Origin: UBA2093 sp049454855 | GTDB lineage: Bacteria > Actinomycetota > Acidimicrobiia > Acidimicrobiales > Ilumatobacteraceae | NCBI GenBank assembly: GCA_049454855.1 | Contig: JBMUAQ010000048.1 | Location: forward strand, 1 to 14,358 | Length of the DNA: 14,358 nucleotides | Direction: 5' to 3' | Part shown: positions 6,870 to 13,298 of the stretch, piece after piece | How the letters are laid out: the number at the start of each line of letters is the position of its first letter | How positions within the stretch are numbered: the first letter of the stretch is position 1 | The notes under the pieces: generated by a model | What the model was told of the DNA's origin: nothing | Databases searched by the model: none | Seen by the model: the letters and a program-made list of their open reading frames with translations, nothing else | Program-made: the position numbers and the translations under genes

Positions 6870-7600
6870 TCCGCCTCGACGCAGCCACGGTGCTGCTGCA
6901 GTGGGCCGCGGGAGGGTTGCTCTTCCTGTGGTTCACCACCCACCGTCACGAGGTGAGCGCCGGCTACGGGTGGCTGCTGCGCGGCACGTACGCGGTGCTC
7001 GCTGCGGGTGCGGCGGCGTGCGGGTTCGCGCTCGGCGTGGTGCCGGTGCGCGAGGCCGCCTCGGTGCTGGTGGCAGTCGTCGCGCTCGCCACGGTTCGCC
7101 GCCGCAACCCCGGGGTCGACCTCGTGGCGCCCGTGATCGGTGCGGTCGGCGTGCTCGCCGGCGCACTCGATGCCGCGGCCGGCGCCGGTGACACCGCCGT
7201 GGCGCTCGTCAGGGTGGCCGTGGGCACGGTGTTCCTCGGCGCGGTGAGCGATGCGATGCTGCTCGGCCACTGGTACCTCGTGCAGCCGGGCATGCCGAGG
7301 CGCATCCTGAACGAGGTCGTCCACGCGGTGCGGTGGGTGCTGCCGGTCCAGGTGGTGGTGATGCTGCTGCCCACCGGCATGTTCGCCGTGCTCGGCGGTT
7401 CGGTGGACGACGGCTGGGGCGGCATGCTCGGGTGGTTCTGGCTGGCGTGCGCGGTGACAACGGCGGTGCTGATCGAGGTGACGATCCGTGCGCTGGAGGA
7501 GCCGAGTTACTCGGCCGTGATGGCGGCCACGGGCCTGATGTACCTGGCCATCCTCACCGCGTTCGGCACCGACTTAGTGGCCCGCGCCGTGCTGGCGTAG
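6866..7600 (+). CDS. Polytopic integral membrane protein of unknown function
   Basis: I do not recognise the family. The chosen start is GTG at 6866, overlapping the peptidase stop as GTGA; this gives 244 residues beginning VIRLDAATVLLQWAAGG. In-frame starts further upstream lie inside the peptidase gene. About eight hydrophobic segments are visible, near residues 7-24, 36-57, 61-77, 86-104, 111-135, 155-176, 187-205 and 216-235. A distinctive stretch SDAMLLGHWYLVQPGMPRR (128-146) holds a His and aromatic residues at the end of a membrane segment and could be a functional site. Basic loops such as TVRRRN (76-81) and PRR (144-146) are probably cytoplasmic. It is the last gene of the rightward block. 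In M. tuberculosis a membrane protein gene (Rv2219) also follows lipA, but its topology appears different, so I do not claim orthology. Confidence 0.8.
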   Translation: MIRLDAATVLLQWAAGGLLFLWFTTHRHEVSAGYGWLLRGTYAVLAAGAAACGFALGVVPVREAASVLVAVVALATVRRRNPGVDLVAPVIGAVGVLAGALDAAAGAGDTAVALVRVAVGTVFLGAVSDAMLLGHWYLVQPGMPRRILNEVVHAVRWVLPVQVVVMLLPTGMFAVLGGSVDDGWGGMLGWFWLACAVTTAVLIEVTIRALEEPSYSAVMAATGLMYLAILTAFGTDLVARAVLA

Positions 7601-7603
7601 TTT
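7598..7603 (+). promoter_or_regulatory. Putative -10 box TAGTTT for a leaderless GTG start
   Basis: TAGTTT begins exactly at the TAG stop of the membrane protein gene and is followed by six C bases and the GTG at 7610. The TAnnnT pattern, the distance and the lack of any SD fit a leaderless transcript for the acyl-CoA dehydrogenase. Inference from sequence only. Confidence 0.45.
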
Positions 7604-7609
7604 CCCCCC

Positions 7610-8770
7610 GTGGATTTCTTCGAGCGCAACGTCTACGGCCCCGACCACGAGCAGTTCCGCGCGGCGTTCCGCGCGTGGCTCGACCGCGAGATCGTCCCGC
7701 ACCACGAGCAGTGGGAGCATGACGGCATCGTGCCGCGGGAGGTGTGGCTGGAGGCCGGCAAGCACGGTTTCCTCGGCTACCACGTGCCCGAGGAGTTCGG
7801 CGGTGGCGGTGTCGATGACTACCGCTTCGGCGCGGTGATGCAGGAGGAGGTCAGTGACACAGGCGTGATCGGCAGCTGCAACGGCATGACCCTGCACAAC
7901 GACATCGTGCTGCCGTACTACCTGGCGCTCGCCACGGACGAACAGAAGGCGCGCTGGCTGCCGCGCATGGTGACGGGTGAGCTGATCAGTGCCATCGCCA
8001 TCACCGAGCCGAACACCGGCAGCGACATGGCGGGCATCCGCACCAGTGCGGTGAAGCGCGGTGACACGTGGGTGGTGAACGGGGCGAAGACGTTCATCTC
8101 GAACGGCATCAACTCCGATCTCGTTCTCGCCGTGGTGCGCACCGACCCTGACGCCGGGCACCGGGGCTTCTCGCTGCTCGTGATCGAGCGGGGGATGAAG
8201 GGGTTCGAAAGGGGCCGCAACCTCGACAAGATGGGCATGCACGCCCAGGACACCGCCGAGCTGTTCTTTGACGACGTCGAGGTGCCGGAGTCGAACGTGC
8301 TCGGCGAGCCCGGCATGGGATTCCGTTACCTCACGGAGAACCTCGCCCAGGAGCGTTTCGGCATGGCCATAGGTGCAGTGGCCGTGGCGCGCGCCGCGCT
8401 GCGCTGGACCATGGACTACGTGCGCCAGCGCACGGCCTTCGGCCAGCCGGTGGCATCGTTCCAGAACACCAAGTTCGTGCTGGCCGAGCTGCACAGCGAG
8501 GTGCAGATGGCGAGCGCATACGTCGACCGCTGTCTCGAGCTGCACTGCGGGGGCAGGCTCACGGTCGAGCAGGCGGCAGCCGCGAAGTTCCTCACCACCG
8601 AGCTGCAGAACAAGGTGGTCGACAGGTGCCTGCAGCTGCACGGCGGGTACGGCTACATGCGCGAGTACCCGATCGCGCGGGCGTGGGCCGACAGCCGCAT
8701 CCAGACGATCTACGGCGGGACCACCGAGATCATGAAGGAGATTGTCGGCCGGGCCATAGCCAAAGGCTGA
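7610..8770 (+). CDS. Acyl-CoA dehydrogenase (long-chain type)
   Basis: FAD-dependent alpha,beta-dehydrogenation of an acyl-CoA thioester, passing electrons to electron-transfer flavoprotein; beta-oxidation or related catabolism. It has 386 residues from GTG 7610, normal for the family. Visible are the helical N-terminal domain, the FAD-binding AIAITEPNTGSDMAG (129-142), RTAFGQPVASFQNTKFVLAEL, and the C-terminal QLHGGYGYMREYPIARAWADSRIQTIYGGTTEIMKEI signature. The usual catalytic Glu of medium/short-chain enzymes (YEGT) is Gly here (YGGT). As known for LCAD and isovaleryl-CoA dehydrogenase, the base is instead expected earlier, and Glu248 in NLAQERFGMA fits. The protein is therefore probably active and LCAD/IVD-like; the substrate is unknown. 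It converges with the CoA-transferase gene, 35 bases between stops, and a second in-frame TGA follows at 8786. Confidence 0.95.
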   Translation: MDFFERNVYGPDHEQFRAAFRAWLDREIVPHHEQWEHDGIVPREVWLEAGKHGFLGYHVPEEFGGGGVDDYRFGAVMQEEVSDTGVIGSCNGMTLHNDIVLPYYLALATDEQKARWLPRMVTGELISAIAITEPNTGSDMAGIRTSAVKRGDTWVVNGAKTFISNGINSDLVLAVVRTDPDAGHRGFSLLVIERGMKGFERGRNLDKMGMHAQDTAELFFDDVEVPESNVLGEPGMGFRYLTENLAQERFGMAIGAVAVARAALRWTMDYVRQRTAFGQPVASFQNTKFVLAELHSEVQMASAYVDRCLELHCGGRLTVEQAAAAKFLTTELQNKVVDRCLQLHGGYGYMREYPIARAWADSRIQTIYGGTTEIMKEIVGRAIAKG

Positions 8771-8794
8771 GGCTCGGCCAAGGGCTGAAGCACG
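8759..8794 (+). repeat. 18-base imperfect tandem duplication across the stop codon
   Basis: Bases 8759-8776 and 8777-8794 are adjacent copies matching at 15 of 18 positions (GCCAAAGGCTGA... and GCCAAGGGCTGA...). The duplication includes the acyl-CoA dehydrogenase stop, so a second TGA sits in the same frame at 8786-8788. Likely a local slippage event. Confidence 0.7.
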
Positions 8795-8803
8795 GCCGGA
8801 GCC
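8771..8803. terminator. Possible bidirectional hairpin terminator between convergent genes
   Basis: GGCTCGGCC (8771-8779) can pair with GGCCGGAGCC (8794-8803), giving nine base pairs with one bulged G and a 14-base loop. It occupies nearly the whole gap between the stops of the acyl-CoA dehydrogenase and the CoA-transferase. There is no U tract on either strand, so intrinsic termination is uncertain, although GC-rich hairpins without U tracts are proposed as terminators in actinobacteria. Confidence 0.4.
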
Positions 8804-8805
8804 GG

Positions 8806-9987
8806 TCAGAACACCGCGCCGGCGTCCCTGAGGGCCGCGGGGTCGAGGCCCAGCGAGGTGACGATCTCGTCGGTGTGCTCGCCGCGGTCCGGCGCCGGCC
8901 CGGGAACCTGCGTGGGTGTGCCGGCGAAGCGCGGTGCGTTGCGTGCCTCGCGCAGGCGACCCGCCACCGGGTGGTCGCGCACCACGAAGGTGCCGTTGTG
9001 CACCACCTGCGGCTCATCATGCACGTCGTGCAGGGTGTTGATGCCGCTCGCGGGCACGTCGTGCACCACCGCGTTGCGGAGGAAGTCCTCCACGGTGATG
9101 GCGTCGGTGAGCTTCTTGATCTCGGTGCGCATGGCCTCCACGTTCGCCGACCGTGACGCGGTGTCGGCAAAGCGCGGGTCGTCCAGCAGGTGCTCGCCGC
9201 CCAGCGCGCGGACGTAGCCCTCGAACTCGGGCTGCGACACCGCCGACACGGTGACGAAGCCGTCCTTCAGCTGCAGGGCGGCATAGTTCTCGCCGATGGT
9301 GGGGGTGCGTGCCACGTCGTCGTCCAGCAGCGCCGCATCCATGGCGGAGTCGGGCCACATGAACGCAATCGCTGCATCGAGCATCGACACCTGCACGTGC
9401 TGGCCGCCGCTGCCGCGTTCGCGTGCGAACAGTGCGGCCGTCACCGCCTGGGCCACTGTGTAACTGGTGACCTTGTCGCACACGAGCGTGCGGAAGATCT
9501 GGGGGCGGCCGGTGGCCCTGTCCGTCTGCACGCTGGCGAGGCCCGATGCGGCCTGGATCACGTTGTCGTACACGCGCTGGCCGCTGCGCGGGCCGTCGGG
9601 ACCGAACCCGCTGATCGACACGTAGACCACGCCCGGGTTCACGGCGCGCACGTCGTCGTAGCCGAACCCGAGCTTCTCGAGGGCCCCGGGCCTGTAGTTC
9701 TGGATCACCACGTCGGCATCCGACACCAACCGTTGCAGCACGTCGCGGCCGGCATCCGACTTCAGGTTGATGCCGATCGAACGCTTCCCGCGGTTGTGCA
9801 GGGCGAAGATGCCGGTCATCCCGTTCTTCTGCGAGCCGAGGAACCGCATCATGTCGCCGATGCCGGGCGACTCCACCTTGATGACCTCTGCACCCTGGTC
9901 GGCCAGCATCATTGCGGCCAGCGGACCCGAGATCATCACCGAGAGGTCGACCACCTTGATGCCCGCGAGCGGGCCCGCGTTGCTCAC
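8806..9987 (-). CDS. Family III CoA-transferase (CaiB/BaiF type)
   Basis: Transfers CoA between acyl-CoA and a free carboxylic acid through an Asp-bound anhydride in this family. It has 393 residues from a GTG at 9987 that overlaps the amidase stop as GTGA. Seen: N-terminal LAGIKVVDLSVMISGPLAAMMLADQGAEVIKVE (8-39), RGKRSIGINLKS (67-77), NYRPGALEKLGFGYDD (97-112), VYVSISGFGPDGP (121-133), and Asp171 in LVCDKVTSY at the position of the formyl-CoA transferase nucleophile, followed by GGQHVQVSMLDAAI. The C-terminal small domain is present (VPASGINTLHDV, FAGTPTQVPGPAPDRGEHTDEI). Substrate unknown; CaiB-, racemase (AMACR)- and succinyl-CoA-dependent members share these motifs. Overlap with the amidase suggests the two act on the same compound: release an acid, then activate it. 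Confidence 0.94.
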   Translation of the reverse strand: MSNAGPLAGIKVVDLSVMISGPLAAMMLADQGAEVIKVESPGIGDMMRFLGSQKNGMTGIFALHNRGKRSIGINLKSDAGRDVLQRLVSDADVVIQNYRPGALEKLGFGYDDVRAVNPGVVYVSISGFGPDGPRSGQRVYDNVIQAASGLASVQTDRATGRPQIFRTLVCDKVTSYTVAQAVTAALFARERGSGGQHVQVSMLDAAIAFMWPDSAMDAALLDDDVARTPTIGENYAALQLKDGFVTVSAVSQPEFEGYVRALGGEHLLDDPRFADTASRSANVEAMRTEIKKLTDAITVEDFLRNAVVHDVPASGINTLHDVHDEPQVVHNGTFVVRDHPVAGRLREARNAPRFAGTPTQVPGPAPDRGEHTDEIVTSLGLDPAALRDAGAVF

Positions 9988-11378
9988 AGCGGTGCCCCGG
10001 GTGCCACGAGAGGCCACGGACGCTCGCGCTCGAGGATGAGCGCCAGATCCAACAGAACTGGCTCGGAGAAATGCCGCCCGATGATCTGCAGACCCACGGG
10101 AAGGCCGTCGACCGAGCCTGCGGGAACCGAGATGCCGGGGTTGCCGTGGAGGTTGCACGGGAACGTGAGCACACCGTTGTTGCGTGCCCCCGCCTTGATG
10201 CCCCCGAATGTGCCCGGCAACGGACCCTCGGCACCGAACGCAACGTCAGGGTTCGATGCGGTGATCACGAGGTCGACCTCGTCGAGGATCTGCGCCATGC
10301 GCTCGTTGAACAGTGCGCGGCGCTCCTCCAGCCGGGCGCGGGCCTCGGAGTTGTAGAGCCCGGAGGCCATCTCCATCCCTGCACGCATCTCGGGGGTGAG
10401 CTGCTCCGCGCATGCGGGCCACCTGTCGCCGAGCAGCGCGGCCACGCCCAGGTTGCCGCTGATCGACCATGCGGCGCCCATGCGGGGCAGTGTTGTGTCG
10501 ACACCCTCGATGCGAACGAGCCCGGCGGAGGCGATGAGGTGTTCCGCCGTCTCGAGCAGCACGTCCCACATCGCCGGCGACACGACAGCGCCGCCCCAGT
10601 CGGGAACCACGGCCACGCGCAGGCCGCGCACCTCGACCGTGCCGAGGCCGCGTTCCCACCCGTGCACCGGTGGCAGCGACAACGGGTCGCGGGCGTCGTG
10701 ACCGTTCGCGGCGTCGAACCAACGCGCGGTGTCGCGAACGCTGCGCGTGAGGCAGCCCACGGTCACCGTGAGGTTGCCGTACTGCGCGCGCGGCCCGCGG
10801 GGGATGCGTCCGTACGTGGACTTCAGGCCCACGAGACCGGTGAACCCGGCGGGGATGCGGATCGACCCGCCGCCATCACCACCGGTGGCGAGGGTGAAGA
10901 GTCCGCCGGCCACCCCTGCCGCGCTGCCGCCGGAGGAGCCGCCCGGCGTGCGCGAGGGGTCCCACGGGTTCGATGTGGCGCCGTTCAGAACCGTGCGGGT
11001 CAGGTTCACGCCGCCGAACTCGCTCGCGGTCGTGAGGCCGAATGTCACCGCACCGCCGCGCCCGGTGATGCGCTCCACGGGAATGGAGGTCTCGGTCGCG
11101 ATGCGGTCGGCGAACACGAGTGATGCCTCGGTGTCGGGCCAGCCGGTGACCATGTCGAGTTCCTTCACGCCGAGCGGCACGCCGCCGAACGGCAGCGACA
11201 CATCGGCGAGACGTGCACGCTCGAGTGCCCCCTCCTCGTCGACGAACGACACGGCGTTCAGCCCGCTCGCGCGTACCGCGGCCAGGGTGGCCTGCATCTC
11301 CTCGACCGGCGACCTGCGCCCGGCCCTGTACTCATCAACCAGCGAACAAGCGTCGCCCAACCACGGTGTGTCCCCCAT
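9984..11378 (-). CDS. Amidase-signature (AS) family hydrolase
   Basis: Hydrolyses a C-N amide bond to an acid and an amine or ammonia, probably in the cytoplasm; no signal peptide. It has 464 residues from the ATG at 11378. The full Ser-cisSer-Lys triad is readable: Lys72 (GVPLGVKELD), Ser148 (PGGSSGGSAAG) and nucleophile Ser172 (GGDGGGSIRIPAG), with the 24-residue spacing seen in GatA. The start is chosen because a TAGGTT box lies 7 bases upstream and because homology-like sequence begins there; the frame is open further upstream but runs antisense to the thioesterase gene. GatA is unlikely because no gatB or gatC neighbours are present. The last codon overlaps the CoA-transferase start by four bases, so the two form one leftward operon. 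Specific substrate not identifiable. Confidence 0.94.
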   Translation of the reverse strand: MGDTPWLGDACSLVDEYRAGRRSPVEEMQATLAAVRASGLNAVSFVDEEGALERARLADVSLPFGGVPLGVKELDMVTGWPDTEASLVFADRIATETSIPVERITGRGGAVTFGLTTASEFGGVNLTRTVLNGATSNPWDPSRTPGGSSGGSAAGVAGGLFTLATGGDGGGSIRIPAGFTGLVGLKSTYGRIPRGPRAQYGNLTVTVGCLTRSVRDTARWFDAANGHDARDPLSLPPVHGWERGLGTVEVRGLRVAVVPDWGGAVVSPAMWDVLLETAEHLIASAGLVRIEGVDTTLPRMGAAWSISGNLGVAALLGDRWPACAEQLTPEMRAGMEMASGLYNSEARARLEERRALFNERMAQILDEVDLVITASNPDVAFGAEGPLPGTFGGIKAGARNNGVLTFPCNLHGNPGISVPAGSVDGLPVGLQIIGRHFSEPVLLDLALILERERPWPLVAPGAPL

Positions 11379-11385
11379 GCGGGGC

Positions 11386-11391
11386 AACCTA
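11386..11391 (-). promoter_or_regulatory. Putative -10 box TAGGTT for the amidase operon (leaderless)
   Basis: On the minus strand TAGGTT is followed by seven bases and the amidase ATG, with no Shine-Dalgarno. This matches the TAnnnT plus immediate-start layout of leaderless actinobacterial genes. Confidence 0.5.
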
Positions 11392-11418
11392 GCCGAGTAC
11401 TGCCGGGCCCAATCCGTC

Positions 11419-11433
11419 CGGGGAAGGACCCCG
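11419..11433. promoter_or_regulatory. Short inverted repeat in the divergent promoter region
   Basis: CGGGG-AAGGA-CCCCG is a 5-base inverted repeat with a 5-base spacer, located just upstream of the thioesterase -10-like box and inside the 75-base gap shared with the amidase operon. It could be an operator for a regulator of both directions, but palindromes this short are frequent in GC-rich DNA. Confidence 0.2.
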
Positions 11434-11437
11434 CAAG

Positions 11438-11443
11438 TAGCGT
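11438..11443 (+). promoter_or_regulatory. Putative -10 box TAGCGT for the thioesterase operon
   Basis: TAGCGT fits TAnnnT and ends 10 bases before the ATG at 11454. Only a weak purine stretch (GGACGAGG) intervenes, so the transcript would be leaderless or have a very short leader. Confidence 0.4.
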
Positions 11444-11453
11444 CGGACGAGGC

Positions 11454-12269
11454 ATGGACAGTCGCACCTTCCTCGGGCTGCAGCAGACGCACAACCCTTA
11501 CAGGTGGTGGCTGCCGGTGGAACGCAAACTGTGCACCGGCGGGAACTTCCTCTACGGCGGTGCCGGTCTCGGCGCGGCGATCTCGGCCCTCGAGGGGTCC
11601 ACCGGGCGCAGCCTCATCTGGTCGACCGCGCAGTACCTCAGCTACGCGCGGCCCGGCGAGGTGATGGACATCGACGTGATCGTGCCGGTCGCGGGGAACT
11701 CGGTGACGCAGGCGCGTGTGGTTGCCCACGTGGGGGAGCGCGAGATCCTCGTGGTGAACGCGGCCCTGGGTGACCGCGACTTCCCCCACTCCGGCCAGTG
11801 GGAGACCGCACCTGCCGCACCGCCGCCCGGGGAGTGCCCCGAGTACGAGCACCGATGGACCACCGGGGAGTCCATCCACGACTTCATGCAGGAGCGGATG
11901 GTGAGGGTGCGCCCGCAGGAGGAACTCGACGGCACCCACAACGACGGACACACCGTGATGTGGACACGGCTGCCCCAGGTGATCGACGGTGTGGACGCGG
12001 CGACTCTCGGCGTGCTGGGTGACTTCGTGCCCCGCGGCGTCGGCCAGGCCCTCGGCATACGCGGTGGTGGCAACTCGCTCGACAACACGTTGCGCGTGGT
12101 GAACCTCGTGCCGACCACCTGGGTGTTGATCGACATCAAGGTGCACGGCGTGGGCCGGGGCTTCGGCCACGGCCTCGTCCACATGTACGCCGAGGACGGC
12201 ACGCTGATGGCAACCGCCAGCCAGAGCTGCATCGCTCGCATCCACCGCGAACCAGGGGAGGACAAATGA
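11454..12269 (+). CDS. Acyl-CoA thioesterase, TesB-like double-hotdog
   Basis: Predicted to hydrolyse acyl-CoA to free acid and CoA. The 271-residue length fits two hotdog domains. N-terminal hotdog: GNFLYGGAGLGAAISALEG (30-48) forms the central helix, then RSLIWSTAQYLSYARPGE and a VIVPVAGNSVTQARV strand. C-terminal hotdog: NSLDNTLRV (207-215), WVLIDIKVHGVGRGFGHGLVHMYAEDGTLMATASQSCI. Asp210 and Gln257 align by eye with the E. coli TesB Asp204 and Gln278; the Thr of the TesB triad is not evident, and His231 lies nearby. Start as given has no good alternative. It is divergent from the amidase and overlaps the next gene by ATGA, pointing to shared translation with the oxidoreductase. A MaoC-like or acyltransferase role is less likely. 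Confidence 0.88.
   Translation: MDSRTFLGLQQTHNPYRWWLPVERKLCTGGNFLYGGAGLGAAISALEGSTGRSLIWSTAQYLSYARPGEVMDIDVIVPVAGNSVTQARVVAHVGEREILVVNAALGDRDFPHSGQWETAPAAPPPGECPEYEHRWTTGESIHDFMQERMVRVRPQEELDGTHNDGHTVMWTRLPQVIDGVDAATLGVLGDFVPRGVGQALGIRGGGNSLDNTLRVVNLVPTTWVLIDIKVHGVGRGFGHGLVHMYAEDGTLMATASQSCIARIHREPGEDK
12255..12261 (+). promoter_or_regulatory. Shine-Dalgarno of the LLM-class oxidoreductase gene
   Basis: GGGGAGG inside the last codons of the thioesterase gene lies four bases before the ATG at 12266. It supports this start over the in-frame ATG at 12299. Confidence 0.7.
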
Positions 12270-13279
12270 ACGCATACGGGGCCAAGGGCCACGACGGGAT
12301 GCCGGTGAGGCCGGGCATGACGGTTCCGCTTCCCGGGCCGCTGCACACCCACCGCGACAAGCTGGCGCAGCTGGCCGACATGGGCTACACCGACATCTGG
12401 TCGGCAGAGGCAGACGGCGCGGACGCGTTCACACCACTCGCACTCGCGGCGGCATGGGAACCGAGGCTGCGACTCGGCACCGCCATCGTGCCCGCCTACA
12501 CGCGCAGCCCCGCCTGCTTCGCGCAGTCGGTGGCCACGCTTGCCGATGCGGCACCCGGCCGTTTCGCCATCGGCATCGGTTCCTCCAGCAACGTGATCGT
12601 GGAGCGCTGGAACGGGGTCCCGTTCGAGGAGCCCTACAAGAAGGTGCGCGACGTGGTGAGGTTCCTGAACGACGCGCTGTCGGGCGAGAAGGTGGCGAAG
12701 TCGTACGACACCTTCAAGGTGGACGGGTTCCGCCTCGGCATCAGGCCCGAGCAGAAGCCACGCATCCTCGTTGCGGCACTGCGCGAGGGCATGCTGCGCC
12801 TCGCGGCACGTGAGGCCGACGGCACCATCATCAACTGGTTGTCGCCGGAGGACGTGAAGCGGGTGGCGTCCGTGGTGCACGATGCCGCGGGTGGCGAGCC
12901 GAAGGAGATCGTGGCGCGCATCTTCGTGTGCCCGTCGGAGAACACCGAGGCGGTGCGCAACGCTGCCCGATTCGCCATCGCGGCGTACCTGAACGTGCCG
13001 GTCTACGCGGCGTTCCATGCGTGGCTGGGGCGCGGTGACGAGCTGCGCGGCATGTGGGACGCGTGGCAGGCCGGCGACCGCAAGGCCGCGCTCGCCGCGA
13101 TACCCGACTCCGTGGTGGACGACCTCATCGTGCACGGTTCGCCGGAGCACTGCCGGGCGCGCATCCGCGATTACTTCGACAACGGTGTCACCACGTCGTC
13201 GCTCGCAATCATGCCGTTCGACCCCGAGCTGAAGCACTGGGACGCCGTGCGCGCACTGTCGCCCTCGGCCCACGCCTGA
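12266..13279 (+). CDS. LLM-class flavin/F420-dependent oxidoreductase
   Basis: Luciferase-like TIM-barrel oxidoreductase of 337 residues; many actinobacterial members use coenzyme F420, others FMN. Visible family features are the N-terminal strand MTVPLPGP (18-25), LAQLADMGYTDIWSAEADGADAFTPLALAA (34-63), RLRLGTAIVPAYTRSPACFAQSVATLADAAPGRFAIGIGSSS (67-108), VERWNGVPFEEPYKKVRD, and PRILVAALREGMLRLAAREADGTIINWLSPEDV (165-197). The segment GIGSSSNVIVERWNG is typical of this subfamily. The start is fixed by a strong SD and the ATGA overlap with the thioesterase stop. The reaction is not readable; it may reduce or oxidise an alcohol, ketone or enoyl group in the pathway shared with the thioesterase. 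The cofactor assignment is inference, since no F420-specific diagnostic residue was verified. Confidence 0.92.
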   Translation: MNAYGAKGHDGMPVRPGMTVPLPGPLHTHRDKLAQLADMGYTDIWSAEADGADAFTPLALAAAWEPRLRLGTAIVPAYTRSPACFAQSVATLADAAPGRFAIGIGSSSNVIVERWNGVPFEEPYKKVRDVVRFLNDALSGEKVAKSYDTFKVDGFRLGIRPEQKPRILVAALREGMLRLAAREADGTIINWLSPEDVKRVASVVHDAAGGEPKEIVARIFVCPSENTEAVRNAARFAIAAYLNVPVYAAFHAWLGRGDELRGMWDAWQAGDRKAALAAIPDSVVDDLIVHGSPEHCRARIRDYFDNGVTTSSLAIMPFDPELKHWDAVRALSPSAHA

Positions 13280-13298
13280 CCGGGGCGGACGCAGCACG

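Noticed and set aside
9988..10158. Upstream extension of the CoA-transferase to an ATG at 10158
   Set aside because: The extra 57 residues overlap the amidase end, are Arg-rich and resemble no CoA-transferase; the GTG at 9987 gives the expected N-terminus LAGIKVVDLS.
11379..12275. Upstream extension of the amidase frame to 12275 as a 763-residue fusion
   Set aside because: The added part is antisense to the thioesterase and has no domain; the family sequence starts at the ATG at 11378 with a -10-like box 7 bases before it.
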